Of a stretch of DNA of 64,000 nt, positions 8,980 to 16,966 are shown piece after piece. The stretch spans positions 434,001 to 498,000 of the forward strand of contig NZ_BMRX01000003.1 of NCBI RefSeq assembly GCF_014648855.1. Direction: 5' to 3'. Below the pieces are notes generated by a model. That model was given only the letters and a program-made list of their open reading frames with translations, was not told the origin of the DNA and made no database searches. The stretch is from Streptomyces parvulus. GTDB lineage: Bacteria; Actinomycetota; Actinomycetes; Streptomycetales; Streptomycetaceae. Position numbers and translations under genes: made by a program. How positions within the stretch are numbered: position 1 is the stretch's first letter; the number at the start of each line of letters is the position of its first letter.

Positions 8980-10139
8980 CGGGCCACCTCCCGGACGGCC
9001 TCGTCGGCGCGGACCGCGTCGAAGGCGTCCCGCAGCACGGCCTGTTCGCGGGCGTCGGGTCCGGCGCCGCGCACGTGCGCCACGAAGTCCTCGGCGATCT
9101 GCTGGTCGGTGCGGTCGGCGAGCCGCCGGGCGTAGGACACACCGGGTTCGTCGGGGGCGCGCTCGGGGTCGAAGACGAGGCTGAGGGTGTGCGGGAAGCG
9201 CTCGGTGAGCCGGGCCATGGGATCGTCCGGGCGGACCGGATCGGTGAGGGTCGCCTCCACCCACGCCTCCTCGTGCGGGGTCAGCGCGGGATCGGCGAGC
9301 AGGTCGTCCAGGGTGCCGCGCAGCCGGGCCAGCGCGCGCGGCACCGGGCAGTCGACGCGCTCGGCGGTGACCGTGCCGGCCGCGTCCAGGTCGACGAGCC
9401 ACATGCTCTTGCGGTGCCGGTGCTCGGAGAAGGAGTACGGCAGGGGGGAGCCGGAGTAGCGGACGCGTCCGGTGAGGGTCTGGCAGCCGTGCAGGTGGCC
9501 GAGTGCCACGTAGTCGACGCCGTCGAAGACCCCGGCGGGCACGGCCGCGACGCCGCCGACGGTGATGTCCCGTTCGCTGTCGCTCTGCTCGCCGCCGGTG
9601 ACGAAGGCGTGCGCGAGGACGACGGAACGGGTGCCGCCGGCGCGGCCGGCGAGGTCGGCCCGCACCCGGTCCATGGCGGCGGCGAGCACCGCCTCGTGCC
9701 CTGCCTTCTCCACCGCGAACTCGGCCTTCACCAGCGCCGGTTCGAGGTAGGGCAGCCCGTAGAAGGCGACGTCGCCGTGGGCGTCGGGCAGCACCACCGG
9801 GATGCCGCAGCCGGCCGGGTCGGTGCGCAGGTGGATGCCGGCGCGGTCGAGGAGACCGGCGCCGACACCGAGGCGGCGGGCCGAGTCGTGGTTGCCGGAG
9901 ATCATCACGGTGGGCACGCCGAGGCGGGCGAGGCGGTGCAGGGCGTCGTCGTACAGCTCGACGGCGGCGAGCGGCGGGACCGCGCGGTCGTACACGTCAC
10001 CGGAGACGACCACCGCGTCCACGGCGTGCTCGCGCACCGTCTCGACGAGGTGTCCGACGAACGCTGCCTGGGCGTCGAGCATGTCGACCCGGTGGAAGGC
10101 CCGGCCGAGATGCCAGTCGGACGTGTGCAGAAATCTCAC
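8976..10139 (-). CDS. sbcD: SbcD: nuclease subunit of the SbcCD complex
   Basis: A calcineurin-like Mn-dependent exo/endonuclease of 387 residues. The metallophosphatase motifs are clear: HTSDWHLG at the N-terminus, VVSGDVYDR, ISGNHDS, and later VLAHAFV and ALGHLHG. The start was placed at GTG 10139, which gives the usual VRFLHTSDWHLG N-terminus and has a G-rich ribosome-binding stretch just upstream. An ATG at 10202 would add 21 atypical residues. The stop overlaps the start of sbcC by four bases (GTGA), so both are made from one mRNA. Confidence 0.92.
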   Translation of the reverse strand: MRFLHTSDWHLGRAFHRVDMLDAQAAFVGHLVETVREHAVDAVVVSGDVYDRAVPPLAAVELYDDALHRLARLGVPTVMISGNHDSARRLGVGAGLLDRAGIHLRTDPAGCGIPVVLPDAHGDVAFYGLPYLEPALVKAEFAVEKAGHEAVLAAAMDRVRADLAGRAGGTRSVVLAHAFVTGGEQSDSERDITVGGVAAVPAGVFDGVDYVALGHLHGCQTLTGRVRYSGSPLPYSFSEHRHRKSMWLVDLDAAGTVTAERVDCPVPRALARLRGTLDDLLADPALTPHEEAWVEATLTDPVRPDDPMARLTERFPHTLSLVFDPERAPDEPGVSYARRLADRTDQQIAEDFVAHVRGAGPDAREQAVLRDAFDAVRADEAVREVAR

Positions 10140-10259
10140 AGAACCGCCCCGACCCGCATGTTTCCCCTCGTTCCGCCCATGACCGGGCACGACTGTCGTC
10201 ACCGGCAGGGACCACGCTAACGCCCCCGGGCCCCTGGTCCACCACGAACCTCGGTCCGC

Positions 10260-10281
10260 CCCGCCGCCGGCCGGCGGCGGG
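10260..10281 (-). terminator. Terminator hairpin after the IMPACT-family gene
   Basis: A perfect 22-base GC-only palindrome centred on CCGG begins 3 bases after the stop of the IMPACT-family gene on the minus strand. It is an ideal strong hairpin and separates that gene from the sbcDC operon downstream. Confidence 0.65.
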
Positions 10282-10283
10282 TG

Positions 10284-10910
10284 TCAGGCGTCCGCGTACG
10301 CCTCGCCGCCCAGTTCGAGGACGGCCGTCCCGGCGGTGGCGTCCGCGAGCCAGGAGCGGAAGCCCTCCACGTCGGCCTCGGGCAGGCCGACCTCGATGGT
10401 GACCGCCTCCGCGTAGCGCACGTCGCGCACCGTACGGCCGGCCGCGCGCAGGTCGTTCTGGAGCCGGCCGGCCCGCTGGTGGTCGACGGTCACCGCGGCC
10501 AGCCGGTAGCGGCGCCGGGTGAGGGTGCCGAGGTCGTCCAGCGCCTCGCCGACCGCGCCGCCGTAGGCCCGGATGAGGCCGCCCGCGCCGAGCTTGACGC
10601 CGCCGTAGTAGCGCGTGACGACCGCGACGACGTACCGCATGTCGCGGCGCAGCAGCATCTGGAGCATCGGGACGCCGGCCGTGCCCCCGGGCTCCCCGTC
10701 GTCGCTCGCCTTCTGGACGGCGGCGTCGGCCCCGATGACGTACGCCCAGCAGTTGTGGCTGGCGTCGGCGTGCTCCTTGCGCACGCCCGCGACGAACGCC
10801 TGGGCCTCCTCCTCGGTGGCGGCGGGGGCCAGCGCGCACAGGAAGCGGGAGCGGTTGATCTCGGTCTCGTGCACACCCGCGCGGGCGACCGTGCGGTACT
10901 CGTCCTGCAT
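10284..10910 (-). CDS. YigZ/IMPACT family protein
   Basis: A 208-residue protein of the UPF0029/IMPACT family. The conserved block is HNCWAYVIG ... SDDGEPGGTAGVPMLQML ... VVAVVTRYYGGVKLGAGGLIRAY, followed by a ferredoxin-like C-terminal domain of the YigZ type. In eukaryotes IMPACT modulates translational control kinases; the bacterial role is unknown, though a nucleic-acid or translation link is often suggested. The ATG at 10910 is preceded 6 bases upstream on the minus strand by TAGGCT, so it is probably leaderless. Its stop is followed at once by a strong hairpin. Confidence 0.88.
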   Translation of the reverse strand: MQDEYRTVARAGVHETEINRSRFLCALAPAATEEEAQAFVAGVRKEHADASHNCWAYVIGADAAVQKASDDGEPGGTAGVPMLQMLLRRDMRYVVAVVTRYYGGVKLGAGGLIRAYGGAVGEALDDLGTLTRRRYRLAAVTVDHQRAGRLQNDLRAAGRTVRDVRYAEAVTIEVGLPEADVEGFRSWLADATAGTAVLELGGEAYADA

Positions 10911-10927
10911 GCGGCCAGCCTATGCGC

Positions 10928-11470
10928 TCACGTCCGCCCGCCCCTCGGCACGGTCATGGCGGTGAGCAGGGCCGATCCCGGTACCAGGTGCCGCCAGGCG
11001 GTGCCGTGCCAGTCGAGTACGGCCACCGCCGAGGTGGGGTACTTGGCCCGGACCCGGTCCAGGGCGTCGTCGAGGGCCTCCCCGGCCAGGGTGGTGATCA
11101 GGTCCTCCAGGCCGGGGTTGTGGCCGACCAGGAGCAGCGTCCCGACGTCGGCGGGGGCCTCGCGGACGACGTCCAGCAGCTCCGGCACCCCGGCGGCGTA
11201 CAGGCGCGGGTCGTGGCGCACCGGCGGCGGGGTGCCCCACTGGGCGGAGGCCAGGTCCCAGGTCTGCCGGGCGCGCCGGGCGGTGGAGCACAGGGCGAGG
11301 TCGGGCAGCCGGTCCTGCGCGGCGAGGGCGCGTCCGGCGGCCGGGGCGTCGCGCAGTCCGCGTGCCGCGAGCGGCCGGTCGTGGTCGGCGACGCCCTCGG
11401 GGCCCGCGGACTTCGCGTGCCGCAGGACCACCAGGCGGCGCAGCGGGCCGGAGCCGGGGCGCGCGATCAC
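10928..11470 (-). CDS. SixA-type histidine phosphatase family protein
   Basis: A 180-residue phosphoglycerate-mutase-like phosphatase. It has the RHG-type catalytic motif in the SixA form (LVVLRHAKSA), then LCSTARRARQTW and the second catalytic histidine in LLLVGHNPGLEDL. SixA removes phosphate from phosphohistidine in E. coli; the substrate here is unknown. The GTG start at 11470 overlaps the stop of the upstream CysRS-like gene by four bases (GTGA), so the two are translationally coupled. Confidence 0.85.
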   Translation of the reverse strand: MIARPGSGPLRRLVVLRHAKSAGPEGVADHDRPLAARGLRDAPAAGRALAAQDRLPDLALCSTARRARQTWDLASAQWGTPPPVRHDPRLYAAGVPELLDVVREAPADVGTLLLVGHNPGLEDLITTLAGEALDDALDRVRAKYPTSAVAVLDWHGTAWRHLVPGSALLTAMTVPRGGRT

Positions 11471-12174
11471 GCGGGCGCCCCGAGGTCGCGGGTGAGGTGG
11501 AGGGCGAGGAAGCGGTCGGCGTACGCGCAGATCTCGAAGCGGGCTCCGTCCGGCAGGCCCGGGTCGCGCTCCACCGCGCGCAGGACCCCGAGCACCCCGG
11601 GCGCGTCCAGATCGTCCTCCCAGGCGGCCCGCAGCCGGTCGCGCACCTCGTCCGGGACGGGCCGCGAGGGCTGCCGCGCCCAGGCCGCGACCGAGCGGCG
11701 CAGGCGCGCGAGGGTGTCGCGGGCGTCGTCCAGCGCGGCCGGGTCCAGCTCCACGCGCGCGTGGTGGTGCCGTGCCAGCAGGGCGAGGCGCAGGGCGTCC
11801 GGGTCGGCGAGGTCGGGTTCGGCCGGGTGGGCGGGGGCGACGGCGATGGCCGGGCCGTCCGGGAGGAACCCGCCCGCCCGCAGGACGTGCACCGTCCGGC
11901 CGCTGCCCGGTCCGGCGCCGGCCTCGTCGAAGGGGCGGATACCCAGGGCCGCGGCCCGCTCCCGCAGCCTGCCGGGCTCCGGGCTGTCCGCCGCCGTCGC
12001 CCACACGGGCGTGCCGTCGAGTTCCAGGCCGCGGACCAGGAGGTCGGCGACGAGGAGCACGCGCAGTGCGGTCGTGTCGCCCTCCTCCGCATGCGCCACG
12101 ACGCGCGTCGGGGCCCGTCGGGCGGGGGCGGCGGGGGCTGGTTCTCCGGTCCGGGCGTCGATGATGCGCAGCAC
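11467..12174 (-). CDS. Degenerate cysteinyl-tRNA-synthetase-like protein
   Basis: A 235-residue protein with faint class I synthetase features. The N-terminal VLRIIDARTGEP and LRVLLVADLLVRGLELDGTPVWATAADSP recall the Rossmann fold of CysRS/MshC. The C-terminal RLRAAWEDDLDAPGVLGVLRAV matches the CysRS stretch with a DDxxTPxAL-like core. The HIGH and KMSKS catalytic motifs are absent, so aminoacylation is unlikely. The start was set at GTG 12174, 6-7 bases after a TACGCT box on the minus strand; an upstream ATG at 12309 adds non-coding-like residues. It is coupled to a SixA-type phosphatase by a GTGA overlap. Function unknown. Confidence 0.55.
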   Translation of the reverse strand: MLRIIDARTGEPAPAAPARRAPTRVVAHAEEGDTTALRVLLVADLLVRGLELDGTPVWATAADSPEPGRLRERAAALGIRPFDEAGAGPGSGRTVHVLRAGGFLPDGPAIAVAPAHPAEPDLADPDALRLALLARHHHARVELDPAALDDARDTLARLRRSVAAWARQPSRPVPDEVRDRLRAAWEDDLDAPGVLGVLRAVERDPGLPDGARFEICAYADRFLALHLTRDLGAPA

Positions 12175-12341
12175 GGGGTGAGCGTAGGCGGGGATGCCCG
12201 GTGGCGCACGGGGGACGCACCCGCCACCTGCCCGCCCCGCGGGGCAACGGCCTCCGCGGGGGAATCCCCTCCCGCCCCGCTCCGTTGACGACTCCGGGAG
12301 GCGCGACACGCGGGCCGCCCGGGAGTCGAAGGAGGCCGCCG

Positions 12342-12749
12342 GTGTACGGCGACGAGGCAGCAGTCCGCAAGATCCTCACCGAGCTGGGGGACACCTGGGC
12401 CGTGGTGGGCCTCTCGGCCAACCGGCAGCGCGCGGCGTACGGTGTCGCCGAGGTGCTCCAGCGCTTCGGCAAGCGGGTGGTGCCGGTGCATCCCAAGGCG
12501 GAGACGGTGCACGGCGAGCAGGGGTACGCGTCCCTCGCCGACATCCCCTTCGACGTGGACGTGGTCGACGTCTTCGTCAACAGCGAACTGGCCGGCCCGG
12601 TCGCCGACGAGGCGGTCGCGAAGGGCGCCTCGGCGGTCTGGTTCCAGCTCGGCGTGATCGACGAGGCGGCGTACGAGCGCACCCGCGCCGCGGGCCTGGA
12701 GATGGTGATGGACCGCTGCCCGGCGATCGAGATCCCGCGGCTGCGCTGA
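12342..12749 (+). CDS. CoA-binding domain protein (YccU type)
   Basis: A 135-residue single CoA-binding (Rossmann) domain protein. It has the glycine-rich start TWAVVGLSANRQRAAYGVAEVLQRFGKRVVPVHPK, the middle strand VDVVDVFVNSE and the end VMDRCPAIE, as in the small YccU/YneT family. These proteins bind CoA or acyl-CoA; their physiological role is unclear. GTG 12342 was chosen because AAGGAGG stands 6 bases upstream (12329-12335). Earlier in-frame starts have no such site. An inverted repeat downstream (12811-12820 with 12848-12857) may act as terminator. Confidence 0.88.
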   Translation: MYGDEAAVRKILTELGDTWAVVGLSANRQRAAYGVAEVLQRFGKRVVPVHPKAETVHGEQGYASLADIPFDVDVVDVFVNSELAGPVADEAVAKGASAVWFQLGVIDEAAYERTRAAGLEMVMDRCPAIEIPRLR

Positions 12750-12878
12750 CCGGCGCCGGCGCCGGCCTCGGCGCCCTCGCGAAGGAGGCCGGTGCCACCC
12801 CGGGAGATGTACGGCCGCGGATTTTCCGGCACCCCGGGACGAAGCCCCCGCGGCCGTTCCCGGGGACGTCCGGGCGCC

Positions 12879-12889
12879 CACATAATGTG
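12879..12889. promoter_or_regulatory. Near-palindrome over the pobA -10 region
   Basis: CACATAATGTG has CACAT and ATGTG as opposed half-sites and contains the likely -10 box CATAAT. A repressor bound here would block the leaderless pobA promoter. A similar CATTAT-GTGCG arrangement precedes the ArsR gene about 1.6 kb away. Confidence 0.4.
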
Positions 12890-12892
12890 CGC

Positions 12893-14116
12893 GTGACCCC
12901 AGCCTCCCCCCACCCGGGCCCGTCGTCTCCGCAGCATGTCCCGGTCGTCGTGGTGGGCGCCGGGCCCGCCGGGCTGACCATCGGGGCGGTCCTGCGTGCC
13001 GCCGGTGTCGACTGCCTGGTCCTGGAGACCGAGACCCGGGAGTTCGTCGAACGGCGGCCCCGCGCGGGGGTCATCGAGGAGTGGGCCGTACGCGGGCTGG
13101 AGCGGCGGGGGCTGGCACGGACTTTGCTGGAGCGGGCGCAGACGCACACCGAGTGCGAGTTCCGGTTCGCCGGGGAGCGGTACCGCTTCGAGTACACCGC
13201 TCTGACGGGGCAGCACCACTTCGTCTATCCGCAGCAGTTCCTGGTGACGGACCTGGTCCGCGAGTACGCGGACGTGCGCGGCGGGGAGATCCGGTTCGGT
13301 GTGCGCGACGTGCGCCTGCACGATCCGGACTCCGACCGGCCGGCGGTGTCCTACGTGTGCCCCGAGTCCGGTGAACGGCGCGTCGTGCGGGCCGACTTCG
13401 TGGCGGGCTGCGACGGGGCGCGCGGGGTGACGCGGGCGTCGCTGCCGCCGGAACGGGCCCGGGTGGCCCGGTACGACTACGGCGTCGGCTGGCTGGCGCT
13501 GCTGGCCGAGGCGCCGCCGTCCTCGGACTGCGTCGTGTTCGGCATGCACCCGCGCGGTTTCGCCGGCCACATGCCCCGCAGCGCCGAGGTGACCCGCTAC
13601 TACCTCCAGTGCCCGCCCGGCGACGACCCGGAGACCTGGTCGCACGACCGGGTCTGGACCGAGCTGCGGGAGCGCCTGGGCGCGGCCGGCGCACCGCCGC
13701 TCCGGGAAGGCCGGCTGATCGAGCGGCGCGTCCTGGACATGCACGGCTACGTCGTCGAACCCGTCGTCCACGGGCGGCTGTTCCTCGCCGGGGACGCGGC
13801 GCACCTGACGGCGCCCATCGCCGCCAAGGGGCTGAACCTCGCCCTGCACGACGCGTTCCTGCTCGGCGACGCGCTCGCGGCGCACTTCACGAAGGGCGAC
13901 GACACCGGGCTGTCCGGGTACGCGCACGCGTGCCTCTCCCGGGCGTGGGACTACCAGGAGTTCTCCCAGTGGCTGTCCGAGGTGTACCACGGCACGGCGT
14001 CGGGCGACCCGTACCGTGCGGGGGCGGCCCTGGCCAGGCTGCGCCGGCTCTTCGACTCCCCCACCGCCGCCGCGGAGTTCGCCGAGCGCTACATGGGCGT
14101 GCGGACCGGCGGCTGA
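12893..14116 (+). CDS. pobA: 4-hydroxybenzoate 3-monooxygenase
   Basis: An FAD-dependent aromatic hydroxylase of 407 residues that converts 4-hydroxybenzoate to protocatechuate using NAD(P)H and O2. Motifs are GAGPAG (dinucleotide fold), ERRPRAGVIEEWAVRGLERRGL (PobA-like), the GCDG motif in FVAGCDGARGVTRASLP, and GDAAHLTAPIAAKGLNLALHDAF near the C-terminus. GTG 12893 lies 6 bases after CATAAT (12881-12886), so the mRNA is probably leaderless. The -10 region sits inside a near-palindrome (CACATAATGTG). No protocatechuate pathway genes are nearby. Confidence 0.85.
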   Translation: MTPASPHPGPSSPQHVPVVVVGAGPAGLTIGAVLRAAGVDCLVLETETREFVERRPRAGVIEEWAVRGLERRGLARTLLERAQTHTECEFRFAGERYRFEYTALTGQHHFVYPQQFLVTDLVREYADVRGGEIRFGVRDVRLHDPDSDRPAVSYVCPESGERRVVRADFVAGCDGARGVTRASLPPERARVARYDYGVGWLALLAEAPPSSDCVVFGMHPRGFAGHMPRSAEVTRYYLQCPPGDDPETWSHDRVWTELRERLGAAGAPPLREGRLIERRVLDMHGYVVEPVVHGRLFLAGDAAHLTAPIAAKGLNLALHDAFLLGDALAAHFTKGDDTGLSGYAHACLSRAWDYQEFSQWLSEVYHGTASGDPYRAGAALARLRRLFDSPTAAAEFAERYMGVRTGG

Positions 14117-14125
14117 GACCACCGC

Positions 14126-14509
14126 TCAGTCGTGCGGGGGCCGGTCCCTCAGGCGGTGGTCGGCGACGCTCAGCGCCTCGTCCACCAGGCGGCGCAGATG
14201 CCCGTCCCGCAGCGCGTAGACGACCCGGCGCCCCTCCTTGCGGCTGCTCACCAGCCCCGCGAGCCGCAGCCGGGCCAAGTGCTGACTGACCGCGGGGCGG
14301 GCCGCGTCGCAAGCCTCGGTGAGGGAGGTGACGTCGGCCTCGCCGGCGGTCAGGGCGTGCAGCAGGGTCAGGCGGGTGCGGTCGCCGAGCAGCGCGAGGA
14401 GTTCGGCCGCGAGGGCGAACTGCTCCTCCCCCGGGGTGCGCGGGTGCGCGTCCTCCGGGGCTCCGGGGGTCGCACCGTCCGCCGACGACAGGTGCATGCG
14501 TGCGCTCAT
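14126..14509 (-). CDS. ArsR/SmtB family metal-responsive repressor
   Basis: A 127-residue winged-helix repressor. The ArsR fold spans most of the protein: ALLGDRTRLTLLHALTAGEADVTSLTEACDAARPAVSQHLARLRLAGLVSSRKEGRRVVYALRDGHLRRLVDEAL. The acidic or His-rich tail DHRLRDRPPHD could bind metal, as alpha-5 sites do in zinc-type members. It is divergent from a cation diffusion facilitator 85 bases away, so it probably releases that promoter when zinc or a similar metal is in excess. ATG 14509 lies 6 bases after CATTAT on the minus strand, which suggests a leaderless mRNA. Confidence 0.87.
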   Translation of the reverse strand: MSARMHLSSADGATPGAPEDAHPRTPGEEQFALAAELLALLGDRTRLTLLHALTAGEADVTSLTEACDAARPAVSQHLARLRLAGLVSSRKEGRRVVYALRDGHLRRLVDEALSVADHRLRDRPPHD

Positions 14510-14594
14510 ACGCACATAATGGCGCCGTGGGCGCCACGCGTCCACTGACCGCACCGGGCCACCGGGCCACCCGACCATCGGAAGGGGCACCCCC

Positions 14595-15647
14595 GTGAAC
14601 CATCCGCACCGGCGTCACCACCCCCACGACACCCACCCGCACGACGGCCACCACCGCCCCGCCCGCGGGTGGCGCCGTCTCGCGCACCGGCTCACCCCGC
14701 ACTCCCACGAGAGCGCCGCCAAGGTGGACCCGGCCCTGGAGTCCTCGGCCCGGGGACTGCGCGCGCTGTGGGTGTCGCTGGCGGTGCTGGGCACCACGGC
14801 ACTCGTCCAGGCGGTCGTGGTGGCCGCCTCCGGGTCGGTGGCGCTGCTCGGTGACACCGTGCACAACGCGGCCGACGCGCTGACCGCCGTACCGCTCGGC
14901 ATCGCCTTCGTCCTGGGCCGGCGCGCGGCGACCCGGCGCTTCACCTACGGCTACGGGCGGGCCGAGGACCTGGCCGGCATCGTGATCGTCCTGACGATCG
15001 CCGCGTCCGCGGTCCTCGCGGGGTGGACGGCGGTGGACCGGCTCCTGGACCCCCGTCCGGTCGCGCACCTCCCGGCGGTCGCGGCGGCCGCGCTGGCCGG
15101 GTTCGCGGGCAACGAGTGGGTGGCCCGGTACCGGATCCGGACGGGCCGCGAGATCGGCTCCGCGGCGCTGGTCGCCGACGGGCTGCACGCGCGGACGGAC
15201 GGCTTCACGTCGCTGGCCGTGCTGCTGGGCGCCGGCGGCGCGGCCCTGGGGTGGCGACTCGCCGACCCGCTGGTGGGACTGGCGATCACGGCCGCGATCG
15301 CGCTGGTCCTGCGGGACGCGGCGCGCGAGGTGTTCCGGCGGCTGATGGACGCCGTCGATCCGGCGCTGGTGGACCGCGCCGAGCGGGTGCTGAGCGAGGT
15401 GCCCGGCGTGCGCGGGGTGGGCGAGCTGCGGCTGCGCTGGGTCGGGCACCGGCTGCGCGCCGAGGTCGCCCTGGTGGTGGACGGCGAGGCGACCGTCCGC
15501 CGGGCCCACGGCATCGCCGTCGAGGCCGAGCACGCCCTGCTGCACGCCGTGCCGCGGCTCACCGCGGCGCTGGTCCACGCCGACCCGGTGCCGGTGCCGG
15601 GCGAGGCGGACCCGCACTCGGCGCTGGCCCACCACGCCCCGGGGTGA
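14595..15647 (+). CDS. Cation diffusion facilitator (CzcD-type metal efflux)
   Basis: A 350-residue metal/proton antiporter. The N-terminal 25 residues are His-rich and followed by about six transmembrane segments. The two metal-site motifs are in place: HNAAD in TM2 (about residue 90) and HARTD in TM5 (about residue 197). A cytoplasmic ferredoxin-like domain follows (DAVDPALVDRAERVLSEVPGVRGV), and the C-terminus is again His-containing (HSALAHHAPG). It likely exports Zn2+ or a related divalent ion and is controlled by the divergent ArsR protein. The GTG start has a G-rich site upstream. Confidence 0.9.
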   Translation: MNHPHRRHHPHDTHPHDGHHRPARGWRRLAHRLTPHSHESAAKVDPALESSARGLRALWVSLAVLGTTALVQAVVVAASGSVALLGDTVHNAADALTAVPLGIAFVLGRRAATRRFTYGYGRAEDLAGIVIVLTIAASAVLAGWTAVDRLLDPRPVAHLPAVAAAALAGFAGNEWVARYRIRTGREIGSAALVADGLHARTDGFTSLAVLLGAGGAALGWRLADPLVGLAITAAIALVLRDAAREVFRRLMDAVDPALVDRAERVLSEVPGVRGVGELRLRWVGHRLRAEVALVVDGEATVRRAHGIAVEAEHALLHAVPRLTAALVHADPVPVPGEADPHSALAHHAPG

Positions 15648-15651
15648 CCCG

Positions 15652-16209
15652 TCAGGCGACGCCGAGCCCCTCCAGGACGACGGCGCCCGGCAGTTCGGCG
15701 AAGGCCTTGCCGGGCACGAGCAGCTTGCCGCGCCGGCGTCCGCTGCCCACGAGGACGTAGGGCAGGTCCACCACGGCCGAGTCCACCAGCACGGGCCAGT
15801 CGGCGGGGAGACCGACCGGGGTGATGCCGCCGTACTCCATGCCCGTCTCACCGGTCGCCGTGTCCATCGGGGCGAAGGACGCCTTGCGCGCGCCGAGATG
15901 GCGGCGGACGACGCCGTTGACGTCGACGCGGGTGGTGGAGAGGACCAGGCAGGCGGCGAGCGTGGTGCCGCCGGCCCGCTTGCCGGTGACCACCACGCAG
16001 TTGGCGGAGCGTTCGAGCAGGTCGCGGCCGTAGTGCTCGACGAAGGTGGCGGTGTCGGCCCACTCCGGGTCCGTGTCGACGTAGACGATCTGCTCGGCGG
16101 GGACGCTGCCGCCCCAGTGGCGTACGGCCTCGGCAACCGGGCCGGTCAGTTCGCCGAGGCAGTCCGGTGCGGGCGTGGCACTGTCGAAGTTCCCGATGGG
16201 TGCGTGCAT
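15652..16209 (-). CDS. YbaK/EbsC-type aminoacyl-tRNA deacylase
   Basis: A 185-residue YbaK/ProX-fold protein. Typical features are the strand/helix NCVVVTGKRAGGTTLAACLVLSTTRVDVNGVVRRHLGARKASFAP, in which a lysine and an Arg-His-Leu segment surround the active site, and the glycine-rich MEYGGITPVGLP. Family members hydrolyse mischarged tRNAs such as Cys-tRNA(Pro). The ATG at 16209 is 6 bases after TAGCGT on the minus strand, suggesting a leaderless transcript. It ends 5 bases from the convergent cation efflux gene. Confidence 0.85.
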   Translation of the reverse strand: MHAPIGNFDSATPAPDCLGELTGPVAEAVRHWGGSVPAEQIVYVDTDPEWADTATFVEHYGRDLLERSANCVVVTGKRAGGTTLAACLVLSTTRVDVNGVVRRHLGARKASFAPMDTATGETGMEYGGITPVGLPADWPVLVDSAVVDLPYVLVGSGRRRGKLLVPGKAFAELPGAVVLEGLGVA

Positions 16210-16252
16210 GGCCGCACGCTAGCAACCGCGGCCGACCCGTGGGACGGCCGTC

Positions 16253-16825
16253 TCAGCGGACGGGCGGCACCGAAACCGCCATGATCATCTCCATCGGTTC
16301 GGCCCCCTCGTTGCCGTACGTGTGCGGGGTGTCGGACTCGAAGGAGGCGCTGGCGCCGGCCGGCACGCGGTGCTCCGCCCCGTCGACGGTGAGCGTCAGC
16401 TCCCCGGTCGTGACGTGCACCATCTCGACCGTGCCGGTGGGGTGCGGGTCGGAGGGGCTGCTCTCCCCCGGCATCAGCCGCCACTCCCACATCTCCAGCG
16501 GTCCGGGCGCCTCCACCCCGGCGAGCAGCCTGCTGAAGCTGCCGGCGTCGGTGTGCCAGAGCCGCACCGCCTGCTCGGCGGGGACGACGCGGACCTTGGG
16601 GCCCTGTTCCCAGTCCAGCAGGGTGGTGATGCTGATGCCGAGCGCGTCGCCGATCTTGACGACGGTGCCCAGGCTGGGATTGGTCCGGGCCTGCTCGATC
16701 TGGATGAGCATGCCGCGGCTGACGCCCGCGCGGGCGGCCAGCGCCTCCAGGGTGAAGCCGCGCTCGGTGCGCCAGCGCTTGACGTTGCGCGCCAGGGACT
16801 GGGTCAGCAGGTCGAGGTCCGCCAC
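16253..16825 (-). CDS. XRE-family regulator with cupin sensor domain
   Basis: A 190-residue regulator. The helix-turn-helix spans about residues 8-65 (SLARNVKRWRTERGFTLEALAARAGVSRGMLIQIEQARTNPSLGTVVKIGDALGIS), followed by a small cupin barrel (about 110-185: MWEWRLMPGESSPSDPHPTGTVEMVHVTTGELTLTVDG). Such proteins sense a small ligand and often repress a divergent gene. The neighbour across the promoter is an EamA transporter, and the region between them holds two copies of a GTTC-N3-GAAC palindrome. The start is GTG 16825, with an ACGGAA-like ribosome site. Confidence 0.88.
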   Translation of the reverse strand: MADLDLLTQSLARNVKRWRTERGFTLEALAARAGVSRGMLIQIEQARTNPSLGTVVKIGDALGISITTLLDWEQGPKVRVVPAEQAVRLWHTDAGSFSRLLAGVEAPGPLEMWEWRLMPGESSPSDPHPTGTVEMVHVTTGELTLTVDGAEHRVPAGASASFESDTPHTYGNEGAEPMEMIMAVSVPPVR

Positions 16826-16900
16826 GTTCCGTCCGTTGCCTTCATGGGTTCGCGCACCCGGGACGCGTCCGCGAGTGCATTATTTTTGATGACGCGGTGC

Positions 16901-16945
16901 AGTTCATTGAACTATGGTCTGCTGCACCCGAAGGTTCACCGAACT
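16901..16945. promoter_or_regulatory. Two-site operator between XRE-cupin and EamA genes
   Basis: Two 13-base palindromes of the same type lie exactly 32 bases apart: AGTTCATTGAACT (16901-16913, perfect) and GGTTCACCGAACT (16933-16945, core GTTC-N3-GAAC). Spacing of about three helical turns places both on one DNA face. They are the best candidates for binding sites of the adjacent XRE-cupin regulator. The flanking DNA is unusually AT-rich for this genome. Confidence 0.6.
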
Positions 16946-16966
16946 GTACTGCGAGACCACCGGATC

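Noticed and set aside
5827..9135. A 1102-residue open frame on the plus strand opposite sbcC
   Set aside because: It is the shadow of sbcC: third positions are not G/C-biased in the expected way and the composition is abnormal, while the minus strand has clear ABC ATPase motifs.
10928..14122. A 1064-residue minus-strand frame spanning several genes
   Set aside because: Only its last 180 residues match a family (SixA-type phosphatase); the remainder is antisense to or out of frame with the CoA-binding and pobA genes.
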